DNA of 24,033 nt from Pigoraptor chileana (taxonomy: Eukaryota > Opisthokonta > Filasterea), in contig CALSCR010004334.1 in the NCBI GenBank assembly GCA_943704495.1, positions 1 to 24,033 of the forward strand, in the 5' to 3' direction. Position 1 is the stretch's first letter. Each line of letters starts with the position of its first letter. Under the pieces are notes generated by a model, which worked only from the letters and a program-made list of their open reading frames with translations, had not been told where the DNA came from and did not search any database. Both the position numbers and the translations under genes were made by a program. Positions 16,897 to 24,033 of this stretch are shown here, one piece after another.

Positions 16897-17568
16897 ATGA
16901 TACTGCTCGCGTTCTTCATTGCGCTTATTTTGGTGGCTGGACTGTTTTGGTATTCAGTCGGCAAGCGCGACCAAGTGTTTTATGATCCGTCTATCTATCC
17001 AACGCTGTCCTTGATTCATTCAAAGCGCAAAGCAATAATGGCAGAACTCGATGTTAAAGATCAGAATTGGCACGACTGGCCCGAGCGTTATCTTTATGAT
17101 TCGGGGAACTGGACGGTATTTCCGTTCATGGGATTCGGAATTTGGCACAATGAAAATTGCAAGCGAATGCCCGCGATTACGGAGTTCTTGCGCAAGATTC
17201 CCAACCTCAGATTGGCCGTCTTGTCCAAAATGGCGGCCCACACTAAGCTAACCCCTCATCAGGGCTGGGCAAGCCATTCGAACGGGGTGTTGCGGTGCCA
17301 TTACGGACTTCAAATTCCAGAGGACTGTGTCGTAAAGGTTAAAACAGCACGGGGCGTTCAAGAGCGGGAGTACAAGACCGACGAGTGGATTGTTTTTGAC
17401 GACTCGGAGGTGCACTGGTCTGAGAATAATTCGAATGAGTCGCGCATCGTGCTTATCGTCGACATTAAGAGGCCTTGCAACATACGACGGGGTGTTAGTA
17501 CGATTGGCGATTCAAAGGAGCTTTTGGAGTTTGTGAAGCAGATGTCTAGGAACAAAAGCCATGAATAA
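16897..17568 (+). CDS. Aspartyl/asparaginyl beta-hydroxylase, membrane-anchored
   Basis: A 223-residue protein. Residues 1-21 form one hydrophobic segment (LLAFFIALILVAGLFWYSV), making it a likely type II membrane protein. The rest matches the Asp_Arg_Hydrox (AspH) jelly-roll domain: His121 in TPHQG, RCHYGLQIP with Arg133 and metal ligand His135, WIVFDDSEVHW with His173, and Arg183 in ESRIVLIVDIKRP, which would bind 2-oxoglutarate. These Fe(II)/2-oxoglutarate enzymes hydroxylate Asp/Asn side chains, in animals on EGF-like domains in the ER lumen. The animal enzyme adds a TPR region that is absent here. Start ATG 16897 gives the membrane anchor directly. All key residues appear present, so it is probably active. 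Confidence 0.9.
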   Translation: MILLAFFIALILVAGLFWYSVGKRDQVFYDPSIYPTLSLIHSKRKAIMAELDVKDQNWHDWPERYLYDSGNWTVFPFMGFGIWHNENCKRMPAITEFLRKIPNLRLAVLSKMAAHTKLTPHQGWASHSNGVLRCHYGLQIPEDCVVKVKTARGVQEREYKTDEWIVFDDSEVHWSENNSNESRIVLIVDIKRPCNIRRGVSTIGDSKELLEFVKQMSRNKSHE

Positions 17569-17625
17569 GATTGTCTTTCTTGGCCTTTTTGGCATTCCCG
17601 TAGATTCGAATAACTGCCGACGACA

Positions 17626-17874
17626 ATGCCGTTGCACTTTTCGATTGTGGCAAACGATGTCTTCCTTATTTACCAAGGTAGCAAGTATCGAACCGAGGGC
17701 TGCACCACATACGCGATCGACGGGACAGCGGGCAATGGTCATTTGGCAGTGGTCGAATGGCTGAACAAGTATCGAACCGAGGGCTGCGCCACAATGACTG
17801 ATGGCATTTACGTATGTGGCACCAGTGTCGTCGCAAGTCCATCCAGCGGAAACGAAAGGTTGGCGCCAAATTAA
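17626..17874 (+). pseudogene. Ankyrin-repeat fragment
   Basis: One full and one partial ankyrin repeat of the type KYRTEGCTTYAIDGTAGNGHLAVVEWL are visible, with the next unit starting NKYRTEGCAT and then dissolving into unrelated sequence. This signature (RTEGC and GHLAVVEWL) is typical of large ankyrin families in oomycetes and some other protists and viruses. An intact gene would have many repeats, so this is a fragment. It lies about 60 bases after the hydroxylase stop. Confidence 0.6.
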
Positions 17875-18311
17875 GTTGTCGTTGTCCGTCCCGGTCTCGC
17901 TCAGACACAAGACTGTCGGCAAGCTTTTACGTTGCCGAAGATCTGGAAGTCGCACTGAATCGCGCCTTCGAGAAAGACCCGTATGGCTCAAACCCATGTT
18001 TAATTTTTATAACATCTGTGTTTACGGTCAATTGTTTCAATATCCTTAGCGCATATCAGGCGCGGACCGTGGGGACATAGCACAGCGCGTGTCCGCCGTA
18101 CCACGGGGGCATAGGCGTATCCGCCGCGCACCACGGGGGCATAGAGTAGAGCGTATTGCAGCGCATCGGGGCACAGCATATCCGCGCGCGTACGACCAAC
18201 CCATAATACGAAGCGCTTGCAAAGTTAATCAAGGCTCTTGACGGTCGGGCAGTAGATGTAACAGCAAAAACGCAAGTCTCGCAATAACAAATGAACCGAA
18301 AAACAACAAGC
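17875..18311. other. Intergenic region with repeat cluster
   Basis: In 17890-18050 one forward frame reads RLSASFYVAEDLEVALNRAF and NPCLIFITSVF, faintly like the middle of an ADP-ribosyltransferase fold, but it is too short to call. The rest holds the GC-rich repeat cluster and a short AT-rich tail before the convergent end of the large minus-strand gene. Confidence 0.35.
18060..18194 (+). repeat. Cluster of about four dispersed GC-rich repeats
   Basis: Units with TGTCCGCCGTACCACGGG and TATCCGCCGCGCACCACGG, each followed by GGGCATAG, stand in tandem in the same orientation, with degenerate copies on either side. It is the densest occurrence of this motif in the window. Confidence 0.75.
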
Positions 18312-21300
18312 TCAAAACTTGGGTCGGTTGCGTCGGATTCGCCGCCGTGAGTGTGTCTTCACTCGCATGATTGGGTGTTCGACTGTCGGGCGAGTAAAAT
18401 TAGTAGACGGGACGAGCGCTGGCAACGGCCGAAAATCAGACGCACAGGGGGAGTGATCCTGTTCATCATCGATATCAGTCTCACCATCATTTCCGATTTT
18501 CTCCCCATCTGCTTCCGCATCGTGCTCCTTTCCCGCCTCGTTGTCCATCTCCTTGTCCGTCTCAATCTCACTCTCGATTACTTTCACTTGCTCCTCCTTC
18601 GCTCTCGCATCTGAATCCTTCCCCATAGTCACTTCTCGCTGCATCACGGCGGGTGCAGGCACCGACGCGGCCACGTTCGCAGTCAGCGGCACAGCATCAA
18701 CATCGCCAGCATTTTCGACGACAACGTCACTGTCACTGCCAGATTCGGTGATTTCTATCAGCACAACATCATCCTCCGACAAAGAGATGTCTTCCTCCGA
18801 CAAAGAGATGTCCTCCGACAAAGAGATGCCCTCTTTATCAGCATCGCACAACACGACCTCCACTGATACTGACGATATCGCGGTGAGTGCGGGCACCGTC
18901 GCAGCCACGTTCGCAGTCGGCGGCACCGAGTCAACATAGACAGCATTTTCGACGACACCGTCATTGCCAGATTTGGCATCCTCCTCCGGCCAAGAGATGT
19001 CCTCCTCATCAGCGTCACACATCACAACATCCACCGATACTGACGATATCGTGGGCGCCACAGAAGAAGCATCCGACACCTCCGCGGGGACCGCAGTCAC
19101 GGGCGTCATGGCGGCCGCATGATCGCCAACTTCCGTTATGGCAGCAGCCGCATGATCACTGACTTCCGTTGTGGCTGCGACATAATCGCCACCTTCTGTT
19201 ATGGCAGCGGCCGCATGATCGACTTCCATCGAGGCAGCGGCTGTATAAACACTGACTTCCATTGTGGCTGCGACATGATCGCCACCAGCGGCCGCATGAT
19301 CGACTTCCATCGTGGCAGCGACTGCATAAACATTGACTTCCGTTGGGGCTGCGACAGGATCGTCACCTTCCGTTGTGACTGTGGTCGCATGATCGCCACC
19401 TTCCGTTGTGGCAGAGGCCGCACGATCGACGTCCATCGTGGCAGCGACTGCATGAACACTGACGTCCGTTGTGGCTGCGACCGTATGATCGCCACCTTCC
19501 GTTGTGGCAGAGGCCGCACGATCGACCTCCATCATGACAGCCGCTGCATGACCAACAACTTCCGTTGGGGCTGCGACATGATCGCCACCTTCCAATATGG
19601 CCGCGGTCGCCAGATCGTCACCTTCTGTCGTGGCAGCGGCCGCATGATCGACTTTCATCGTGGCAGCGGCTGCATGATCACTAACTTCCGTTGTGGCTGC
19701 TGTAGCAGCGGCCGCATGATCGCTACTTTCCGTTGTGGGTGCGGTTGCACTCTCTGCACTGTTCCCAGCATTGCTTAAGTTAACTTGAGTAAGCAACGAC
19801 GAAGGGCCGAAAACCGAGTCATTGGGGTCTGAGATGGCGCCGTTTGCTTCCGCCTGGTCAATCGTCTCGCGCAGTTCGATCGGCAATTCAAGACGCAATT
19901 CCCGCGGCATTTTCAAGAGCTCGGCAAGAAGGCGCAGCCACACGCCGCCCTGGTGCACCTCCAACTCGTGACGAAGTTGCGACGCCTGTTGCGAGTACGA
20001 CTCATTGCAGAAATCGCATGGAAAAATGCGGGGGTCCTTGAGATGGCGGACCCAGTGCGTCTGAAGGTTCCTAAAGCTGACAGTGACATAGAAACAAACA
20101 GAAAGGGATTCAAGTTAGCATGCGCGTTCCGCCGCGCACCACGGAGCCTCAGATGTTATCGTGCGCCCCATCATTGCACATACCACACCAACTTCTTTCA
20201 TCTTACGCACGCGCTTGTCACACCAATTGGATTGACATTATCTAGCTCTGTGGCGCGCGGTTGTTACACACAATTGGATTGACACTCTCAGCTCCGTGGC
20301 ACACGGCGGAACGCGCGTACCTGTTCAGAGGGACACCATTACGCTCGCATCCAGGATAGAGGCACGTGGTGCCGATGAAGTTCATGGCCAGCGCAGAACA
20401 GATAATGTTCAAATTGGGCTGTTGCTTGTCCCGCGGCATTCGCACATTAACGGCTAATCGTATGAGGCGAATAATATCCCTGGGTAGGGGTGAGGGATCA
20501 ACGTGTAATAGAACAGCGTTAATATTCTTGGCACAGTTGCCGACTGGACTGCCATAATTAAGACGACTGGACGGTATGTACCTGACCGATTTGTCGACAA
20601 TGCAGTCCATACGCACATTGCATTCCACAAAGAACACTCACGCCACACAATACCCCCGACATACAACATGCACACCTCAGACCGTGTGGTTCTGGTAACT
20701 TTGCATTGAAGTCGCGAGCGCGCTTGTTCCTGGGACCATCGTCAGCATCGCTCTTGCGTTTGCGCAACATTGGATTTCCCGTCACAGGCGGATGTTGCAA
20801 GGGCGTGCCAGATGCGTTGTTATCGGTCGAGGGAAGTATCAGACAATAATTGCGTGCAGCTGCTGCGTTGATGCTGACCATGTCCGCCTTGTATCCATTT
20901 CCCGTCTTGTTCTGGCTGTTGTTCACGCCACGCGCACCGGAATTGTCGTGTTCGTCGGCATTGTCGATGACCACGGACATCCTGTTGTCTGGCACCACCA
21001 TCATGCGCACCTTCTTTCGGGGCTCTGTTTTAGCAGACACTTCGGCCGACGGGCGACGTACTCCCTGCGCTTGCGGCTGGTGTTGTGGATGCTGCGGCTG
21101 GTGTTGTGGATGTTGCGGCTGGTGTTGTGGATGTTGCGGCTGGTGTTGTGGATGCGGCTGGTGTTGTGGATGTTGCGGCTGGTGTTGTGGATGTTGCGGC
21201 TGGTGTTGTGGATGTTGCGGCTGTTGTGGATGTTGCGGCTGGTGTTGTGGATGCTGCGGCTGTTGTGGATGTTGCGGCTGTTGTTGTGGATGCTGCGGCT

Positions 21301-22162
21301 GTTGTGGATGCTGCGGCTGTTGTTGTGGATGCTGCGGCTGTTGTGGATGTTGTTGTGGATGCTGCGGCTGGCGTTGTGGATACTGCGGCTGGAATTGTGG
21401 ATACTGCGGCTGTTGTGGATGTTGCGGTTGGTATTGTGGAAGCTGCGGCCGTTGTGGATGTTGCGGCTGTTGTGGATGATGCTGGGTTCGCGAATCGTCG
21501 TGGTGCACACTCGCGTGAATGTGTGGGGTTCGCATATCGTCGTGACGAGCACCGTGCATATGCTGGGTTTGTAGATCGTCGTGGCGCGTGCGCAAGTGCT
21601 GCTGCGTTTGAGGCGGACCGGGGCGCTGTTGCGGTGCCAGTGTTGGGGTACCGTCCACAGAATTGCGCTCATTTGTCCGAAACAACTCACCGAACATTTT
21701 GTTGACGTCAGATCGAAAGTTCACCAAGGTCGACGTGAGTTCAGAGATGCGCTGATTGAGTTTGTCCAACTTTTCTTCAAGAGTCTGCTTTCTTGGCTCC
21801 GGCCCGCTCACTAACGGGGGCGACGGGTCACAACGACCATGGTCGCGGACGTCAAACCTCTGTGAAGTGTATGAATAGCCGCTGCGACCGCCGTACCCGC
21901 CGCGACCGCCGCGACCATGTTCGCTCAAGTACCGACCTTCAGAATGTCCGAGCGGACGAAGACTAGAAAATAATCCACGATCACCGCACGGCGGCAGGTG
22001 TGGCTCTTCCAAACAGTCGTCGGCATGCGAATCACGAGGAGGGATTTCCGGCCAATGTACATTGTCGTGCGTCATCCGCCTGTTTTGATTCGGCGGGTGG
22101 CCGCCCTCATTGTGGCGCTCCACGTATGCTGAGCGTCTGTGTGTTTGCCCCTCGGAAGACAT
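18312..22162 (-). CDS. Large repeat-rich C2H2 zinc-finger protein (spliced)
   Basis: Three open segments join in frame if introns at 20549-20675 and 20077-20320 are removed, giving about 1159 residues. Part 1 (22162-20676): Arg/Gly-rich start (GRGGRGGYGGRSGY), a short coiled coil (residues about 126-165, LEEKLDKLNQRISELTSTLV), about 180 residues of Pro/Gln/His repeats (HPQQPQHPQ), and a bipartite nuclear signal (RKRKSDADDGPRNKRARDF). Part 2 (20548-20321): a folded-looking segment ending CLYPGCERNG. Part 3 (20076-18312): LQTHWVRH completes a first zinc finger, CDFCNESYSQQASQLRHELE plus VH is a perfect C-x2-C-x12-H-x4-H second finger, then Ala/Thr/Asp/His repeats (TTEVSDHAAAAT) and an acidic Ser/Glu tail. 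A nuclear DNA- or RNA-binding role is likely. The first junction is weaker than the second. If it is wrong, these are two genes. Confidence 0.6.
19080..19790 (-). repeat. Ala/Thr/His repeat region, imperfect tandem units
   Basis: Imperfect units of about 36-48 bases encode TTEVxDHAAAAT, with MEVDHAAAAT and TTEGGDHVAAAT variants. Drift between units suggests repeated slippage and recombination over time. Long open frames on the opposite strand here are a by-product of the repeat. Confidence 0.8.
20077..20320 (-). other. Intron built largely of an inverted MITE-like pair
   Basis: On the minus strand the donor AACAG|GTACGC and acceptor CACTGTCAG|C are both phase 2 and splice CLYPGC...PLN to SFRNLQTHWVRH, completing a zinc finger. 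A classic branch site (GCTAAC) lies about 40 bases before the acceptor, with a pyrimidine-rich tract between. The dispersed motif begins at the donor itself (20293-20319, minus) and recurs inverted at 20121-20144, so about 200 of its 244 bases look like one small element. A diverged direct duplication (20219-20258, 20266-20309) lies inside. Confidence 0.6.
20549..20675 (-). other. Candidate intron, 127 nt
   Basis: On the minus strand the donor CTGAG|GTGTGC is weak, while the acceptor TTATGGCAG|T has a CTTAAT branch-like site close by. Both are phase 2, joining EPHGL to SPVGNC. Stronger donors nearby (GTATGT, GTGAGT) are in other phases. Without it the upstream frame ends in a Cys-rich tail (LRCACCMSGVLCGVSVLC) at 20558. 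Confidence 0.35.
21075..21480 (-). repeat. Pro/Gln/His-coding microsatellite-like array
   Basis: About twenty units of 15-24 bases (plus strand TGTTGCGGCTGGTGTTGTGG and shorter forms) encode HPQQPQ or HPQHQPQ. Units are near-identical on the proximal side and drift towards 21480. Frames on the opposite strand that stay open (Leu/Trp/Met-rich and Cys/Gly-rich) are artefacts of the array. Confidence 0.9.
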
Positions 22163-22845
22163 GCGATCATTTCTTGCGACCACGTCTTGCGATCACTTCT
22201 TGCGCACTTCTTGCGATCCGTCACCAACGTGCTTGTTGCAGCCTTGAAAATGTACCAAACAGTAAACACTGCACAAATGAAAAAGTAAAACATGGTATTA
22301 TGGTGTGTTATGGCAACTGTATAAAAGCTATCGAGGCGATTGACACAGCCGTTTACCTACCCAGCGTTTTAGAGAGCACAACGTTGAAAAGTCCCCGTCC
22401 CGCAAGTAACGGCAAATGGAATGGAGAAAAATGAGGAGAACAACTGGGTTGCCAACCAATCGCACAACGTCGTTATAATCGCTGTTGCGTCGTTACAATC
22501 GTGCGGTCGGTGGCACGTTGCAGTGAACTCGTGCTACGATTGTAACGACGGCAAGTGCGCTTTGACAGTGTAAAGTAAAGGAGGTTGACACGCCGAACAC
22601 AACAGGGTGGAACACAATTGGTGAGATTTGACCCGAGCTCTCGGTTAATTTGAGCTGACAGCTTTTTGACTTTGTGCACATTTCAGCCGAGCGAATTCAA
22701 TTTTGTACTGCCACTAGAAATACGCGCCAGCACAGACTGAGACACAACCCGGCTGCTATGTTAGGTTGAAAAACGAACACGCAGACAAAATGGGGAATTG
22801 ATAGCCCGGCTCCTGAGCTGACGAAAAGATACAACCGATTTAAGA
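22163..22845. other. Divergent promoter region with inverted repeat
   Basis: This separates the large minus-strand gene from the plus-strand methyltransferase. It contains no convincing frame. CGTCGTTACAATCGT (22488-22502) is exactly inverted at 22536-22550, and a third copy with one change stands at 22468-22481, suggesting bound operator-like sites or a hairpin between two divergent genes. Confidence 0.45.
22468..22550. promoter_or_regulatory. Inverted repeat CGTCGTTACAATCGT
   Basis: There is a perfect 15-base inverted pair with a 33-base spacer, plus an upstream direct copy (CGTCGTTATAATCG). It is placed centrally between two divergent genes, so it may be a shared regulatory site. A pure hairpin role is possible too. 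Confidence 0.4.
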
Positions 22846-23684
22846 ATGGGCCTTTATCATTCAAGGAATGAAATGTTGCCAGCAGATTTGGACAGCTCGT
22901 ACGAGTCGTACAAGCGCAGCTGGACGTCGCCAAAATATCTCGAACAATCGAACAATCAGCAGAGGGCAAACAATTGTACATCGGGCCTCTATGGATCATT
23001 ATCGTGTGAAATTATTGTCCAGGGGCTATCTGATCTTGGAGTGAGTGCGCGCCGGTTCTCGAAGTGGGAGCGGGAAATGGATTTTGGTCAGCGATGCTGC
23101 ACAAGCGGCTGAAGAACAATGTGGAGGAGTACAAGGCGACCGACATTCAAAAGTTCAGTCAGGAACACTTTCCGATCGAGCAAATGAGCGCCGACGATGC
23201 TGTACGCATGTATGGCAATCAACACAACATCTTGCTATTGAACAATCCACCACCCAGTTCGAGAAATGAGGGATACTGGGACTACTTTTCAATCCAAGAA
23301 TGGACAAGACAGTATACAGACTGCGACCGCTGGCTCATCTTTTGCGGCGAACTCGGCGCCAGCGACGGCTCCATTGGCATGTACAAGTTTCTTATGGAAC
23401 ACCCGCAGTGGCAGTGCGTTTTGCGACAGACATATTACAGTGGCGAAGACATGTTTGGCGATGATCTTATAAAGGAAGTGTTCATCTTCCAGCGCGTTCC
23501 GCCGCGCGCCGCGGGACCTTTGCCTCACGCCACGTCTGAGCGGGCGCCACCTCGTGTCACACCCAATCGTGTTCTGCGCTCCACACGACAAGCCAAACGG
23601 CACGTCCCACCACATGCCACGCCTGAACGCGTTCTGCGGCGCTCGACACGTCAAGCCAAACAGCACATTCCGCTGTCCTCCTAG
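22846..23684 (+). CDS. Class I SAM-dependent methyltransferase, split frames
   Basis: The catalytic part reads VLEVGAGNGFWSAML (motif I, SAM-binding glycine loop), then YKATDI (acidic end of strand 2), ILLLNNPPP (motif IV region), YWDYFSIQEW, and LIFCGELGASDGSIGM, ending KEVFIFQRV. This order fits a Rossmann-fold methyltransferase whose substrate I cannot assign. The N-terminal part (ATG 22846, KRSWTSPKYLEQ...EIIVQGLSDLG) is in a different frame from the catalytic part. Whether an indel, an error or an unusual intron links them is unresolved near 23040-23060. After the domain comes a tail partly encoded by the GC-rich repeat, then two and a half copies of TPERVLRRSTRQAKQHIP, a basic repeat that could bind nucleic acid or act as a nuclear signal. 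Confidence 0.65.
23492..23515 (+). repeat. Dispersed GC-rich repeat encoding start of a C-terminal tail
   Basis: TTCCGCCGCGCGCCGCGGG is read as VPPRAAG immediately after the methyltransferase domain ends (KEVFIFQ). It matches 3579-3602 at all but one or two bases but is read in a different frame. Confidence 0.7.
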
Positions 23685-23960
23685 GTGTCCCGCCGTTCCT
23701 TGTGCAATCCGTCGCCCTCTTAGTGCGTCCATGTGTTGCATGTCTGTATTTTTTAAATTCAGCCAAGATGACGTGAGGGGTTTAGTCTAAGCAGGCAGCA
23801 GTAATGTTGAGCAAAGCCATGTTTGGTCAACTGAATGGTCCGCCAAACGGCATCAACTGAAAGTGCATTAACATTGACATTTTAGCATTGGCGCCAGAGT
23901 GCAGGTTTACTGCCGTTGGTTTCATGGAACGAATGTGCACACGACATTGACTCTAAATTA
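23685..23960. other. Intergenic region before right transposon end
   Basis: I see no gene or repeat here. It ends in TA (23959-23960), the target dinucleotide of the Tc1/mariner copy. Confidence 0.6.
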
Positions 23961-24033
23961 CAGTCCTTTCAAACGTAAAGTGGACAAGGGATTTTTGCTT
24001 GTCAAATTCGTTTATGATTTCGAGCTAAGGAAT
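23961..24033 (+). mobile_element. Tc1/mariner terminus, second copy (runs off window)
   Basis: The sequence starts CAGTCCTTTCAAACG right after TA and is the inverse of 815-887 with two differences. The element extends beyond the window, so its transposase is not seen. Its outer end faces inward, as does that of the left copy. Confidence 0.85.

Noticed and set aside
17880-18050. Second ADP-ribosyltransferase-like piece
   Set aside because: Only about 50 residues with weak resemblance and no His or Tyr motif pair.
19119-19778. Plus-strand frame with RMIDFHRGSGC-like repeats
   Set aside because: Antisense by-product of the Ala/Thr/His repeat region of the minus-strand gene.
20792-21574. Long plus-strand frames rich in Leu/Trp/Met, Cys/Gly or Val/Ala/Asp
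   Set aside because: They are antisense readings of the Pro/Gln/His repeat array. A repeat unit that is a multiple of three keeps every frame open.
2583-23684. Integrated giant virus or Polinton-like element
   Set aside because: Several gene families also occur in large DNA viruses, but no capsid, packaging ATPase, polymerase or integrase-like gene is visible, and genes contain spliceosomal introns.

Overview
The window looks like a piece of a microbial eukaryote genome, not a bacterial or free viral one. Several genes carry convincing spliceosomal introns (GT...AG, 69-244 nt, same reading phase on both sides), TATA-like boxes and low-complexity repeat proteins. Domains are eukaryotic in style: WD40, dual-specificity phosphatase, PCIF1-like methyltransferase, C2H2 zinc fingers and ankyrin repeats of the RTEGC/GHLAVVEWL type common in oomycetes and other protists. 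I cannot name the organism. A protist or early-branching fungus is most likely. No viral hallmark gene (major capsid, packaging ATPase, DNA polymerase) is visible, so a viral origin is not supported, although several of these families also occur in giant viruses.

Layout. 1-887: the 5' part of a degraded Tc1/mariner transposon on the minus strand. 888-2560: mostly non-coding, with a paired CACGTG motif, a GC-rich repeat pair and a 20-bp tandem array. 2583-3611: a compact PCIF1-like NPPY methyltransferase. 3710-6575: a frame-broken seven-blade WD40 stretch, an intron, a THDTQTRE repeat exon and a protein with a possible ADP-ribosyltransferase core. 7158-9623: a dual-specificity phosphatase with TTEQ repeats, tightly followed by a spliced coiled-coil protein. 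9722-12253: three unrecognised genes, two of them frame-broken. 13012-14136: a trypsin-like serine protease with an 81-nt intron. 14459-16864: a helical protein of unknown role, a fragment of a Fanzor (eukaryotic TnpB) nuclease, a coiled-coil remnant, a 90-bp MITE and a decayed gene. 16897-17568: a membrane-anchored Asp/Asn beta-hydroxylase, then an ankyrin fragment and a GC-rich repeat cluster. 18312-22162 (minus): a probable single large nuclear protein with Pro/Gln/His repeats, two zinc fingers and an Ala/Thr-rich acidic tail. 22846-23684: a second SAM methyltransferase. 23961-24033: the terminus of another copy of the same Tc1/mariner element, inverted relative to the left copy.

Two themes tie the region together. 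First, mobile DNA: the same transposon end bounds both sides (which may simply be why the contig stops there), a Fanzor fragment lies inside, and a GC-rich motif (core TTCCGCCGCGCACCACGG) recurs at about ten places. That motif matches the ends of a small TA-flanked MITE, lies at three gene ends, and fills one intron, where it abuts the splice donor. Second, the cargo is enriched in modifying enzymes (two methyltransferases, a phosphatase, a protease, a hydroxylase, a possible ADP-ribosyltransferase) with no obvious shared pathway. I infer an accessory, repeat-rich genomic compartment and do not see evidence for one coordinated operon-like system.
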